DNA of 8,175 nucleotides from a bacterium (GTDB lineage Bacteria; Zhuqueibacterota; Zhuqueibacteria; Thermofontimicrobiales; Thermofontimicrobiaceae): positions 1-8,175 of the forward strand of contig DSAU01000359.1 in assembly GCA_011046315.1 (NCBI GenBank), in the 5' to 3' direction. Positions within the stretch are counted from its first letter, which is position 1. Every line of letters begins with the position of its first letter. The position numbers and the translations under genes are program-made. Positions 1 through 6,207 of this stretch are shown here, in pieces. The notes below the pieces were generated by a model. The model was not told the origin of the DNA and did no database searches. It saw only the letters and a list, made by a program, of their open reading frames with translations.

Positions 1-533
1 CGAAACGGCAAAATGATGTTAAGACTGTACAAAAAGCTTTTGATAATTTCCGGATGAAATAATATATAATAGAATACGAACAATGTTATCGCGGTAAATG
101 TAACCAGTGGGATCATTGTATAAATAAACAACTGTTTTCCGATCAGGTACAATAATCCTACTGATCCGAAGAGAAAAACCACTGCCACTGAAAAAAGTTT
201 GTCGAGCGCTGCAATGCCAAGAACTTTGACCCAGGGACAATTTTTGATAAAAAAGGCGCGGCCAAATTCACCGAGCCGTCCCGGCGTGATAAAACCGAAA
301 GTGAAACCGGCAAATAACGATTGCAGTACTTCGCGGTTGCTGGCATCGAATTTGACCAGCCGGACCAAATAGCGCCATTTATAAAATTGAAAATAGATGT
401 TGGGCAGAAGCAATAGTAACGCAACCATAATCAATGACAATTTTGCTGATTGGAAGGCAATGAAAATTTCCCCCATTTTCACCCGCTTGATCAACATAAT
501 CATCATCAAGGCGGCGACGGTAATTTTAAGCAA
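1..533 (-). CDS. Flippase-like multi-pass membrane protein, UPF0104 / LPG synthase TM family (3' part missing)
   Basis: The minus strand stays open from about 533 to the window edge, giving 177 codons of a family usually around 300-350 residues, so the C-terminal part is missing. The translation is strongly hydrophobic, with membrane segments near residues 2-15, 31-48, 70-83, 105-125 and 130-150. The hallmark of the family is visible at residues 84-89 (PGRLGE), followed by a basic FGRAF stretch. Family members are integral membrane proteins related to the transmembrane part of lysylphosphatidylglycerol synthase and are thought to move or modify lipids or lipid-linked sugars. The start is uncertain. 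TTG at 533-531 gives an 8-bp overlap with the radical SAM stop codon and the N-terminal length expected for the family, with AAGGCGGG 12 nt upstream. The first ATG is at 506-504 and has no ribosome binding site. The gene is the fourth of the minus-strand operon. Family call good; substrate unknown. Confidence 0.8.
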   Translation of the reverse strand, partial: MLKITVAALMMIMLIKRVKMGEIFIAFQSAKLSLIMVALLLLLPNIYFQFYKWRYLVRLVKFDASNREVLQSLFAGFTFGFITPGRLGEFGRAFFIKNCPWVKVLGIAALDKLFSVAVVFLFGSVGLLYLIGKQLFIYTMIPLVTFTAITLFVFYYILFHPEIIKSFLYSLNIILPF

Positions 534-1563
534 ATGGGCTAATACCCGCCTTGAGAAAAGTCTTCTGATTTTCGGTACAGTTTCGACAGATATCAAGAGT
601 GGCTCCATTTTGAATGATCATATTACGGAATTTCATGGCGGCAGACGATTTCCAAATACTGGATGGTGAACTTTGTTTCGCGTTTCCCAATGTAAAGACA
701 CTGTTTTTGTCAAAACAACACGGCACGACTCTGCCGTCAGAAAGCACAACAGCGCTATACCAAAGCCGATGGCAGAAGTGATTTTGATTTTTCAACGCGA
801 TTCGATCTTCGAAAAAATCATAACGCCGCCAGCCCGGATTTGACGGGAGGTATTCATCCGCTGTTTGCGGTTGTTCGATTTGTATGGATTTGATCAACAA
901 CCGATCAACCTTGAGGCAGGCAGCTAAGCGCTTCATTGATCCAAGCTGGTGCTCGTTTTTTCGTGTGACCAGGAATTGAAGCATGATTTTGGGATATGCA
1001 AGCCCCAGCCGTTTCCGGCATTCAACCAGTCGCTTCACGCCCGCATGCACCATTTCGAAATTGCCGCCTTTTCGATAATGGCGGTAGGTCTCCGCATCAG
1101 CGCCATCCAGAGAAATAATTACAGCATTAATTCCGCTGACAATAAAATTTTCAACGAATTCGCTATCGTTAAAAAAATGGCCATTGGTGCTGGTTATGAC
1201 ATAAATTCGTCGCCGTCGCGCAATTTGAATCATTTCGAGCAAGTTGTCGTGTAAAAACGGCTCACCCTGGTTGTACAGCAACAGATACCAGATTTTATCG
1301 CCAGCCTCAGCAATGATTTTTTTATACAATTCAAGTGATATAAAAGATTCATTGCGCTGAATCTTTTTTAAACCTGCCAGGCATTGCGGGCAGCTTAAAT
1401 TACAGCAGACAGAAGGCTCGATGTGTAAAACCGAAGGCGCGCCCCATAATATCGATTTTTTCAGCAGGATTGAAAGCGTCAATGACGCAAAATTTTTGAC
1501 AACATTGATCAAGCGGGTCGCTGTTGCTGCCCTTGCCACTGACGTCCAGATTATTTCGTTCAT
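526..1563 (-). CDS. Radical SAM protein with C-terminal SPASM-type cysteines
   Basis: Counting from the upstream ATG at 1575, the radical SAM CxxxCxxC motif is C58, C62 and C65, which should bind the 4Fe-4S cluster that cleaves S-adenosylmethionine. It is preceded by the typical GAPSVLHIEP lead-in. QGEP at 103-106 matches the GGEP SAM-contacting motif, and ISLDGAD lies near 154-160. The C-terminal part has a SPASM-like cysteine set (C268, C286, C287, C330, C333) around VPCCFD and CRNC, which normally binds auxiliary clusters. Such enzymes mature peptides or proteins, activate sulfatases, or modify sugars and lipids. The substrate here is unknown. Two starts are possible: ATG at 1575, or ATG at 1563, which forms an ATGA overlap with the methyltransferase stop. 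I prefer 1563 because this overlap is the usual sign of translational coupling; neither has a clear ribosome binding site. No precursor-peptide gene is visible next to it. Confidence 0.88.
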   Translation of the reverse strand: MNEIIWTSVARAATATRLINVVKNFASLTLSILLKKSILWGAPSVLHIEPSVCCNLSCPQCLAGLKKIQRNESFISLELYKKIIAEAGDKIWYLLLYNQGEPFLHDNLLEMIQIARRRRIYVITSTNGHFFNDSEFVENFIVSGINAVIISLDGADAETYRHYRKGGNFEMVHAGVKRLVECRKRLGLAYPKIMLQFLVTRKNEHQLGSMKRLAACLKVDRLLIKSIQIEQPQTADEYLPSNPGWRRYDFFEDRIALKNQNHFCHRLWYSAVVLSDGRVVPCCFDKNSVFTLGNAKQSSPSSIWKSSAAMKFRNMIIQNGATLDICRNCTENQKTFLKAGISPFA

Positions 1564-2339
1564 GTTTTTATGCATACGCCGTACCAGGTCGGATTGATAT
1601 AATTGTTGAAAAATCCGATTCGATCATTGACAATTTTTTGAATATGTGTTTGAAAATTATGCTTTGCCAACCATTTCAGGATATTGAGATGAACTGGTTT
1701 GCAAACGATACTCTGCGGACAATCAAACAACTGTGTCGCGGCGAATTTATTCATCAACTGCAGTTTAAATCCCGCTTCGTTTAAAAGCATCAGTAATCTT
1801 TTCATTGACAGCAGCGCAGGCCAATCGTTTCGCTGGCGCCGGTCTATTCTTAATGTAGAAAAAATTAAAATTTTCACCCATGATCTGGGAAAAAAACTGA
1901 CCAGCGGCACCCCCCAATGAGGGTCGCTGATGAGATTGAAAAACGAAAGCCGGTTGGGCGTTGAAAAATAGAGGTGGCCGCCTCGAGAGAGTAAAGCGCT
2001 CATCTTTTTAATCGATCGGGCTGGATCGGGCAAATGCTCCAGCACATCCTGCAAAATAATTACATCGAACTGGTTTTGGTTAAACTGAAAGCCATCAAAG
2101 CCGCCGTTGATGAATTTTATTCGTTGCTGAGAAATGTTCGGCAAAGGTTCGGGCAAAATTTCCAGCGCCGTCACTTGTGCCCCCTGTCGGGCGAGTACGG
2201 TGGCAGTGGCGCCGTTTCCACAGCCGATGTCCAGCACCGTCTTTCCCGGCAATGAGATAAAGCGGCTCAATATTTTAAAGACCAGTTCACCGCGGTGATG
2301 GGCAAAAGCACGATAATTTTTCCATGTCTGGTTGGTCAT
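1560..2339 (-). CDS. Class I SAM-dependent methyltransferase
   Basis: This 259-residue protein has the Rossmann-fold SAM-binding motif I VLDIGCGNG at residues 35-43. An acidic residue, E60, follows at the end of strand 2, and a motif II/III region FDVIILQDVLEHLPDP spans 91-106. The DVLEHL and FSTPNRLSFFN pattern is typical of UbiG/Methyltransf_11-like small-molecule O- or N-methyltransferases, often found in glycan and lipid clusters. The C-terminal 100 residues (FFPRSWVKI onward) are less conserved and probably form the acceptor lid. The start ATG lies 7 bp after the glycosyltransferase stop, and the stop overlaps the radical SAM ATG as ATGA, so the gene is translated within an operon. The methyl acceptor cannot be inferred beyond the neighbourhood, which suggests a sugar- or lipid-linked intermediate. 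Confidence 0.88.
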   Translation of the reverse strand: MTNQTWKNYRAFAHHRGELVFKILSRFISLPGKTVLDIGCGNGATATVLARQGAQVTALEILPEPLPNISQQRIKFINGGFDGFQFNQNQFDVIILQDVLEHLPDPARSIKKMSALLSRGGHLYFSTPNRLSFFNLISDPHWGVPLVSFFPRSWVKILIFSTLRIDRRQRNDWPALLSMKRLLMLLNEAGFKLQLMNKFAATQLFDCPQSIVCKPVHLNILKWLAKHNFQTHIQKIVNDRIGFFNNYINPTWYGVCIKT

Positions 2340-2346
2340 GTTGTGC

Positions 2347-3450
2347 TCATTTCCATTTTATTTTACCGATAAACGCTGCGGGAGCGGTAATAATATGATA
2401 GAATAAAAAAAACAGCTCCCATCCGAGAAAAGAGGAGGTTATGAAAGTCTGACTAAACTTTCGTCCGGCTGAGTTTAAAAGCAATCGATCTGACAGAATT
2501 TTTACAATTAGAAAGATAAGGCTCAACCAAAGCGGATTTTCTGTCAACATCGCTACCAATGGAAACAGAAAAAGTCCGGCGTTTGACAAATGGAAAGCCG
2601 CGTAATAAAGTTGAATTTTTGGTGAATAATATTTCCCGGCTGAAAGGTGACGCTGCTTTTGCCGGAATAATTGCAATCGACTCAATTCAGGGTAACTGGG
2701 AACAATGCCGTCCCGATGGCTGACATAACGGATTTTCCAATCCATCTGCCGGTGGGCAAGTTGCAGCAACAGATCATCGTCGCCGGAAATGCTGCGCCTG
2801 AGCTGATCAAAACCATTCAGTCGATAAAACAACTGGCGACGGTAAGCCAGGTTTCTACCAGTGCAGGTGACAGCGCTATCGTTGCCGATGGCAGCGGCTG
2901 CTACAATCGCAGCGGCAAAACTGTCAAGTTCGACCATTTGCGCGAATTGGGTGTTTTTTTTTAACCTGACAGGTGAAAAGCCAGCGACCAGTCCCACCTC
3001 ATTGTCAAAACAGCTAATGATTTGTTTAATCCAGCCGGGCGGAGGAACACAATCCGCATCTGTAAATAGAAGAATTTCATTGCTGCTTTTGGAAATACCG
3101 ATAGTTAGCGCGCGTTTTTTGTCCCCTTTTAGACTTTGGTACTGGTTTAGCCTGATAAACCTAATAAACGGATAGCGGCTCTGAAAATCGCTCAATATCA
3201 GCGGAGTGCGATCGGTGGAACCGTCGTCAACCACAATAATTTCGTATAAATCACGCGGATAATCCAGGTTTAACAATGCGTCCAAACAGCGAGCTGCCAG
3301 CGAGGCTTCGTTACGCATCGCCACGATTATGGACACGGTTAGCAATTGCTGATTGCCACAGGCTTTGATTTTGGTCAATCCGTGCCATATTATATAAATG
3401 AAAACTAGATAGCAAATTAGCAGCAAAAAGTTGATGGTCAAGATGAACAT
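2347..3450 (-). CDS. Membrane-anchored family 2 glycosyltransferase
   Basis: The protein has 367 residues. An N-terminal membrane segment (about 3-22) is followed by a GT-A domain with VSIIVAMRNEA (39-49), the nucleotide-binding VVDDGSTD (73-80), KGDKKRAL (108-115), the metal-binding DAD (131-133), GDDD (223-226) where the catalytic acid is expected, and a QxxRH version of the QxxRW motif (264-268). Two or three membrane segments follow (about 283-300, 305-320, 340-360). This order matches processive-type GT2 enzymes such as poly-N-acetylglucosamine synthases and the lipid glycosyltransferases of carotenoid pathways. The DAD and QxxRH motifs suggest use of a nucleotide sugar at the inner face of the membrane. 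It is the first gene of the minus-strand operon. No other start codon is available before an upstream in-frame stop, and the ATG lacks a clear ribosome binding site. Sugar and acceptor are unknown. Confidence 0.88.
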   Translation of the reverse strand: MFILTINFLLLICYLVFIYIIWHGLTKIKACGNQQLLTVSIIVAMRNEASLAARCLDALLNLDYPRDLYEIIVVDDGSTDRTPLILSDFQSRYPFIRFIRLNQYQSLKGDKKRALTIGISKSSNEILLFTDADCVPPPGWIKQIISCFDNEVGLVAGFSPVRLKKNTQFAQMVELDSFAAAIVAAAAIGNDSAVTCTGRNLAYRRQLFYRLNGFDQLRRSISGDDDLLLQLAHRQMDWKIRYVSHRDGIVPSYPELSRLQLFRQKQRHLSAGKYYSPKIQLYYAAFHLSNAGLFLFPLVAMLTENPLWLSLIFLIVKILSDRLLLNSAGRKFSQTFITSSFLGWELFFLFYHIITAPAAFIGKIKWK

Positions 3451-3486
3451 GGCAGCACGCGAAAAGTTCGTTCGTAAGAGCGAGTC

Positions 3487-3515
3487 AAAATATTAAAAAT
3501 AAAACTAAAAAGCAA
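3487..3515 (-). promoter_or_regulatory. Possible sigma70-like promoter of the glycosyltransferase operon
   Basis: On the minus strand TTGCTT (3515-3510) and TATTTT (3492-3487) are separated by 17 bp in an AT-rich stretch. Transcription would begin near 3480, about 30 nt before the ATG. Each box matches consensus at only four of six positions, so this is tentative. Confidence 0.25.
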
Positions 3516-3550
3516 GCCGTTTTTTGGGATGAACGCTGTATCTCATTCTT

Positions 3551-3589
3551 TGGTTTATAAACCAGATTTCTTGCAGAAATCTGGTTTAT
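3551..3589. repeat. Overlapping perfect palindromes (operator- or hairpin-like)
   Basis: TGGTTTATAAACCA (3551-3564) is a perfect 14-bp palindrome. It overlaps a longer inverted repeat with 14-bp arms, ATAAACCAGATTTC (3557-3570) and GAAATCTGGTTTAT (3576-3589), around the loop TTGCA. The 8-mer TGGTTTAT or its complement therefore occurs three times. There is no T-run on either side and the flanking genes are divergent, so a terminator is unlikely. An operator or an RNA hairpin is possible. Confidence 0.6.
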
Positions 3590-3598
3590 TAAACATAG

Positions 3599-3699
3599 AC
3601 TGATGCCATCGCTTTATTTGTAAAAAATAAAAATTGATAACGTGATTTAACCATTGAAATATCTGTCAAATAATCAGATTATCGAACGATGGCATCAGT
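3599..3699. repeat. 101-bp element with 13-bp terminal inverted repeats, copy 1
   Basis: The ends ACTGATGCCATCG (3599-3611) and CGATGGCATCAGT (3687-3699) are perfect inverted repeats. A second copy lies at 6208-6310 in the same orientation. The two share about 24 bp at the left end and about 40 bp at the right end, including TCAAATAATCAG, while the middle has diverged. It has no coding capacity. No target-site duplication is obvious. It resembles a MITE or another small dispersed palindromic element, but a structured RNA or regulatory module cannot be excluded. Confidence 0.7.
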
Positions 3700-3767
3700 A
3701 TTTTTCTGGTAAGGGGGTGTAAGGACGGATGAACCGTGGCATTTTTTGAGAAAAACAGAAATAAAAG

Positions 3768-3796
3768 TTGACATTTATGACTATCTTTTTTATTAT
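3768..3796 (+). promoter_or_regulatory. Near-consensus sigma70-type promoter
   Basis: TTGACA (3768-3773, six of six) and TATTAT (3791-3796, five of six) are separated by 17 bp. Transcription would begin near 3803 and leave a leader of about 160 nt before the serine hydrolase ATG, containing the GC hairpin at 3853-3870. It could drive that gene or a small RNA. Confidence 0.55.
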
Positions 3797-3852
3797 CTAT
3801 CTCAAGTATTTTTTTCGCATTAAACTTTGATTGATTTTTTTTAACCCATTAA

Positions 3853-3870
3853 TCCCGCGCTTCGGCGGGA
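3853..3870. other. GC-rich hairpin in the leader region
   Basis: TCCCGC (3853-3858) and GCGGGA (3865-3870) form a 6-bp stem around GCTTCG. It stands out in an AT-rich leader. No T-run follows on either strand, so it is not a standard intrinsic terminator. A role in transcript stability or leader control is possible. Confidence 0.45.
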
Positions 3871-3907
3871 CGAGTTGTTCGTATCAGTTTTTACAATAGT
3901 CAAAAAT

Positions 3908-3937
3908 TTGACTTAAATTTTAAAATCTTACTTTAAT
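3908..3937 (+). promoter_or_regulatory. Proximal promoter of the serine hydrolase gene
   Basis: TTGACT (3908-3913) and TTTAAT (3932-3937) each match the sigma70 boxes at five of six positions with an 18-bp spacer. Transcription near 3944 would just include the AGGAG ribosome binding site at 3951-3955. Confidence 0.4.
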
Positions 3938-3962
3938 AAAGGTTTAATCAAGGAGAGCTTCA

Positions 3963-5171
3963 ATGATGATAAAGCGAATTATTTTAGCCGTTGTAATGAT
4001 GATAATCACAATTTATACCACTCCGGTCCTGTCGCAACCGCTGCCAATAGCCAGTGCGGAAACTGTGGGAATGTCTTCGGAAAGACTGAATTTACTGCCG
4101 GCACTGATTAATACGGCGATCAAAGATAAAGTGATGCCAGGGGCGGTCATTTTAGTAGCGCGCCGGGCTAAGATCGTCATGCGGGATGCTTACGGAGAAA
4201 GTCAATGGATACCCGAGCCTAAGCCGCTGGACATTGATATGGTTTTCGATCTGGCGTCAATCACCAAACCAGTAGCAACCGCGACGTCGATCATGATTTT
4301 GGCAGAACAGGGGCGGTTGCGGTTATGGGACAAGGTGAAAGAATACATTCCGCAATTTAAACCGTTTCTGACAGAGGATGGCAAGCCCGCCGATGATGCG
4401 CGGTTGTGGCATCTGCTGACCCATACCTCGGGACTGCCTCCATACACCGACGCAAAAGAGGTCGCGAAAAACTATGGCGATCCCTGCCCGCTCGATTCGC
4501 TGGCGAACTATATTGCTAAACTTGATAAAATAGCACCACCGGCAACGGAATTTCGTTACAGTTGTTTGGGGTTCATTACGCTTGCCAATATCGTTAAACG
4601 GATAACCGGAAAAACGGTGGCTGAATTTGCTGAAGAAAATATTTTCGGTCCATTGGGGATGACGCATACTTTTTTTACGCCGGCTGAAAAGTTTAAATCG
4701 CTTTGCGTTCCCACAGAGGTCATCGATGGTGTGCCGCTTGTCGGTGTGGTCCACGACCCGTTGGCGCGCTTGAAAGGGGGAATTTCCGGGAACGCCGGTT
4801 TGTTCTCTACGGCAGATGATCTGCTCGTTTTCGCCCAGATGATGCTCAATGGCGGAGAATTTAACGGCGTGCGAATATTGAGTCCGCTGACAGTAGAACG
4901 GATGACCGAAGTTTTTCCTGAAGTGAGTTTTGCCGGAAGGGGACTGGGCTGGGATTTGACCTCGCCGTATTCGACTAATGGCGGAGATCTGTTTGGCGTT
5001 GGCGGTTACGGGCATACCGGCTATACCGGCACCTCGCTGTGGATCGACCCCGAAACCGAAACCGTGGTGATCTTGCTCAGCAATCGGGTTCATCCCGAGG
5101 ATAAAACCTCGGTGGTCGCGTTGCGTAGTCGTGTCGCCAATATCGTTGCCAGTGCAATTTTGGAGAAATAA
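3963..5171 (+). CDS. Secreted serine hydrolase, beta-lactamase / PBP-like family (PF00144)
   Basis: This 402-residue protein begins with a signal peptide (basic MMIKR, hydrophobic core to about residue 18, likely cleavage after VLS at 24), so it should act in the periplasm or outside. The nucleophile motif SxxK is S99-I-T-K102, within DLASITKP. The second motif, usually YxN or YSD, is Y199-S-C201. The third is H351-T-G353, the HTG form of KTG, in GHTGYTGTSLW. THTSGLPPY (153-161) and FGPLGM (228-233) are further family marks. Members hydrolyse beta-lactams, cell-wall D-amino-acid peptides or esters, and sequence alone does not tell which. HTG instead of KTG is more usual in esterase or peptidase-like members than in true beta-lactamases. 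The start is fixed by AGGAG at 3951-3955, 7 nt before the ATG, although an ATGATG doublet leaves the second codon possible. The length is normal for the family. Confidence 0.92.
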   Translation: MMIKRIILAVVMMIITIYTTPVLSQPLPIASAETVGMSSERLNLLPALINTAIKDKVMPGAVILVARRAKIVMRDAYGESQWIPEPKPLDIDMVFDLASITKPVATATSIMILAEQGRLRLWDKVKEYIPQFKPFLTEDGKPADDARLWHLLTHTSGLPPYTDAKEVAKNYGDPCPLDSLANYIAKLDKIAPPATEFRYSCLGFITLANIVKRITGKTVAEFAEENIFGPLGMTHTFFTPAEKFKSLCVPTEVIDGVPLVGVVHDPLARLKGGISGNAGLFSTADDLLVFAQMMLNGGEFNGVRILSPLTVERMTEVFPEVSFAGRGLGWDLTSPYSTNGGDLFGVGGYGHTGYTGTSLWIDPETETVVILLSNRVHPEDKTSVVALRSRVANIVASAILEK

Positions 5172-5217
5172 AACTGTTTGGCATTGAAATGAGTTTTGAT
5201 AAAAATGGAGATAGATC

Positions 5218-5655
5218 GTGATCAAACACACGTTTCTGCTGGAGGAAGGTATCTGGCGTGCCGAGGGAATCTATCGTGGCGCGGATCAAAAAGCAATTTC
5301 CAGTGAGGGGGAGGCAAAAATTACCCACCATGCTTTTCTCTGGATAAATGAAGGGGTGATGCGAATGCAACTGGAAAAGCCGATTGAAATACACAATCGT
5401 TATGAAATTGTCCCCCTGGCGCCAGCCCGGGATTTTACCTCATTTATTGCAATCAATCCAACGTCTGGCAAACTATTCGGCAAATTAATGCTCGTGGATG
5501 ACACCATCTTGTCATCATTTGTATCTGAAAGCGGTGAGTATTCCGGTACAGAAGTTCTGATTAAAATAAATGACGAACTCTACAATAATAGAGGATTTTC
5601 TTTTTATAAAAACACAAAATTGTCGTCGTGGTCAATGACCTTGAGTCGGGCTTAA
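5218..5655 (+). CDS. Conserved-looking hypothetical protein, possibly calycin-like beta-barrel
   Basis: I do not recognise this 145-residue protein with confidence. It starts at GTG (5218), chosen because GGAG at 5207-5210 is 7 nt upstream. The protein has no signal peptide or membrane segment, so it is probably cytoplasmic. It is rich in alternating hydrophobic and polar residues, with repeated strand-like units such as GIWRAEGIY (11-19), FLWINEGVMRMQ (40-51) and SSWSMTLSR near the end. That pattern recalls small lipocalin or fatty-acid-binding-like barrels. This is an impression of shape and not a family match. It lies 46 bp after the serine hydrolase with no terminator between them, so both probably share a transcript. 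It ends before a convergent tmRNA gene. Confidence 0.72.
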   Translation: MIKHTFLLEEGIWRAEGIYRGADQKAISSEGEAKITHHAFLWINEGVMRMQLEKPIEIHNRYEIVPLAPARDFTSFIAINPTSGKLFGKLMLVDDTILSSFVSESGEYSGTEVLIKINDELYNNRGFSFYKNTKLSSWSMTLSRA

Positions 5656-5708
5656 GTATAGCGCATATTGAAAATATTTGTAGGGATGGTTTACGCCATT
5701 AAACAAAA

Positions 5709-5736
5709 TCAACATAAATCATGATTTTTTTGTTGA
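5709..5736. other. AT-rich imperfect inverted repeat, possible weak plus-strand terminator
   Basis: TCAACA (5709-5714) pairs with TGTTGA (5731-5736), enclosing the palindrome AAATCATGATTT and a T7 run. It lies downstream of the 145-residue gene and could help end that transcript, but pairing is weak. Confidence 0.25.
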
Positions 5737-5767
5737 AAAAAAAACCAGACTTACAAACAAGTCTGGT
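5736..5767 (-). terminator. Intrinsic terminator of ssrA
   Basis: ACCAGACTT (5744-5752) and AAGTCTGGT (5759-5767) form a 9-bp stem with loop ACAAAC. Read on the minus strand the hairpin is followed by a run of eight T residues (5743-5736). It begins about 13 nt beyond the tmRNA 3' end. On the plus strand no T-run follows, so it mainly serves ssrA, although it lies between convergent transcripts. Confidence 0.88.
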
Positions 5768-5780
5768 CTCAAATTCATTG

Positions 5781-6138
5781 TGGAGACGGCGGGAGTCGAA
5801 CCCGCGTCCGAAGGTCCGGTATTACAGACGTCTACATACTTAGTTTGTTGCTCGTTTCTCACTTTTCGAAGCGCAGCAAACAAAGCTTACTGAAAAGCCA
5901 GTCTGATGAAATTTCGCTCCCGTATCTCAGACGAATACGGTTGCTATCCTGTCATGATCGTCGCGTTGTGAGAGCCTGACAGACAAAACTCAAACAACAC
6001 GGGCCGCACTATTAGGCAGCCAATGCATACGCATGGTTATCTGCGTTTATATTTGTTTCCCAGCGGATTAACGAGGAACCGGGACCTCGGTATGCAGTCT
6101 GTAACCTCTCAACCCCCGTCGAAGCCAGTTTCGTCCCC
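5781..6138 (-). ncRNA. ssrA: tmRNA (transfer-messenger RNA)
   Basis: The 5' end GGGGACGAAACTGGCTTCG (from 6138) and the 3' end CGTCTCCA (to 5781) form the 7-bp acceptor stem, with one G-U pair. The T arm GCGGG/CCCGC (5789-5805) with loop TTCGACT is intact. The 358-nt length is typical of one-piece tmRNA. The internal reading frame starts with GCA at 6044 and encodes ADNHAYALAA before TAA and TAG. Together with SmpB it rescues stalled ribosomes and tags the unfinished protein for proteolysis. The discriminator A is followed by CAA, so the terminal CCA is not encoded and must be added by the CCA-adding enzyme. The start of the primary transcript is not obvious, as the 5' end is made by RNase P. 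A hairpin TTAAAAGT/ACTTTTAA (6170-6188) sits just upstream. Confidence 0.96.
6012..6044 (-). other. tmRNA proteolysis-tag reading frame (ADNHAYALAA)
   Basis: The resume codon GCA (6044-6042) follows an A-rich ATATAAAC stretch. It opens a ten-codon frame ending with the ALAA signal that ClpXP and related proteases recognise, then TAA at 6014-6012 and TAG directly after. The initial alanine charged on tmRNA precedes the tag. Confidence 0.93.
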
Positions 6139-6169
6139 AAGATTTACGATGATTTAACGCCAATCATTT

Positions 6170-6188
6170 TTAAAAGTTTCACTTTTAA
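6170..6188. repeat. Small perfect inverted repeat upstream of ssrA
   Basis: TTAAAAGT (6170-6177) and ACTTTTAA (6181-6188) surround TTC. It lies 32-50 bp upstream of the mature tmRNA 5' end, in the expected promoter or leader zone of ssrA. Function unknown. Confidence 0.35.
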
Positions 6189-6207
6189 GGTTCCGAATTG
6201 AATTGAA

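Larger units (their letters stand above)
3451..3962. other. 512-bp divergent intergenic region without a gene
   Basis: No credible coding region lies between the divergent glycosyltransferase and serine hydrolase genes. The stretch carries a weak minus-strand promoter, two overlapping palindromes (3551-3589), an element with terminal inverted repeats (3599-3699), a near-consensus plus-strand promoter (3768-3796), a GC hairpin (3853-3870) and a second plus-strand promoter (3908-3937). A short hairpin-like ACGG/CCGT with a following T6 at 3725-3747 is too weak to name. Confidence 0.8.

Noticed and set aside
397..669. 90-residue plus-strand open frame
   Set aside because: It is antisense to the radical SAM C-terminus and the flippase-like gene, both supported by family motifs. 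It has no ribosome binding site.
3853..3870. GC hairpin as an intrinsic terminator
   Set aside because: No T-run follows on either strand, and the flanking genes are divergent, so nothing needs to end here.
4323..5231. 302-residue open frame on the minus strand
   Set aside because: It lies antisense to the serine hydrolase, which has full catalytic motifs and a good ribosome binding site. The minus-strand product is rich in H, R, Q and C without any family pattern.
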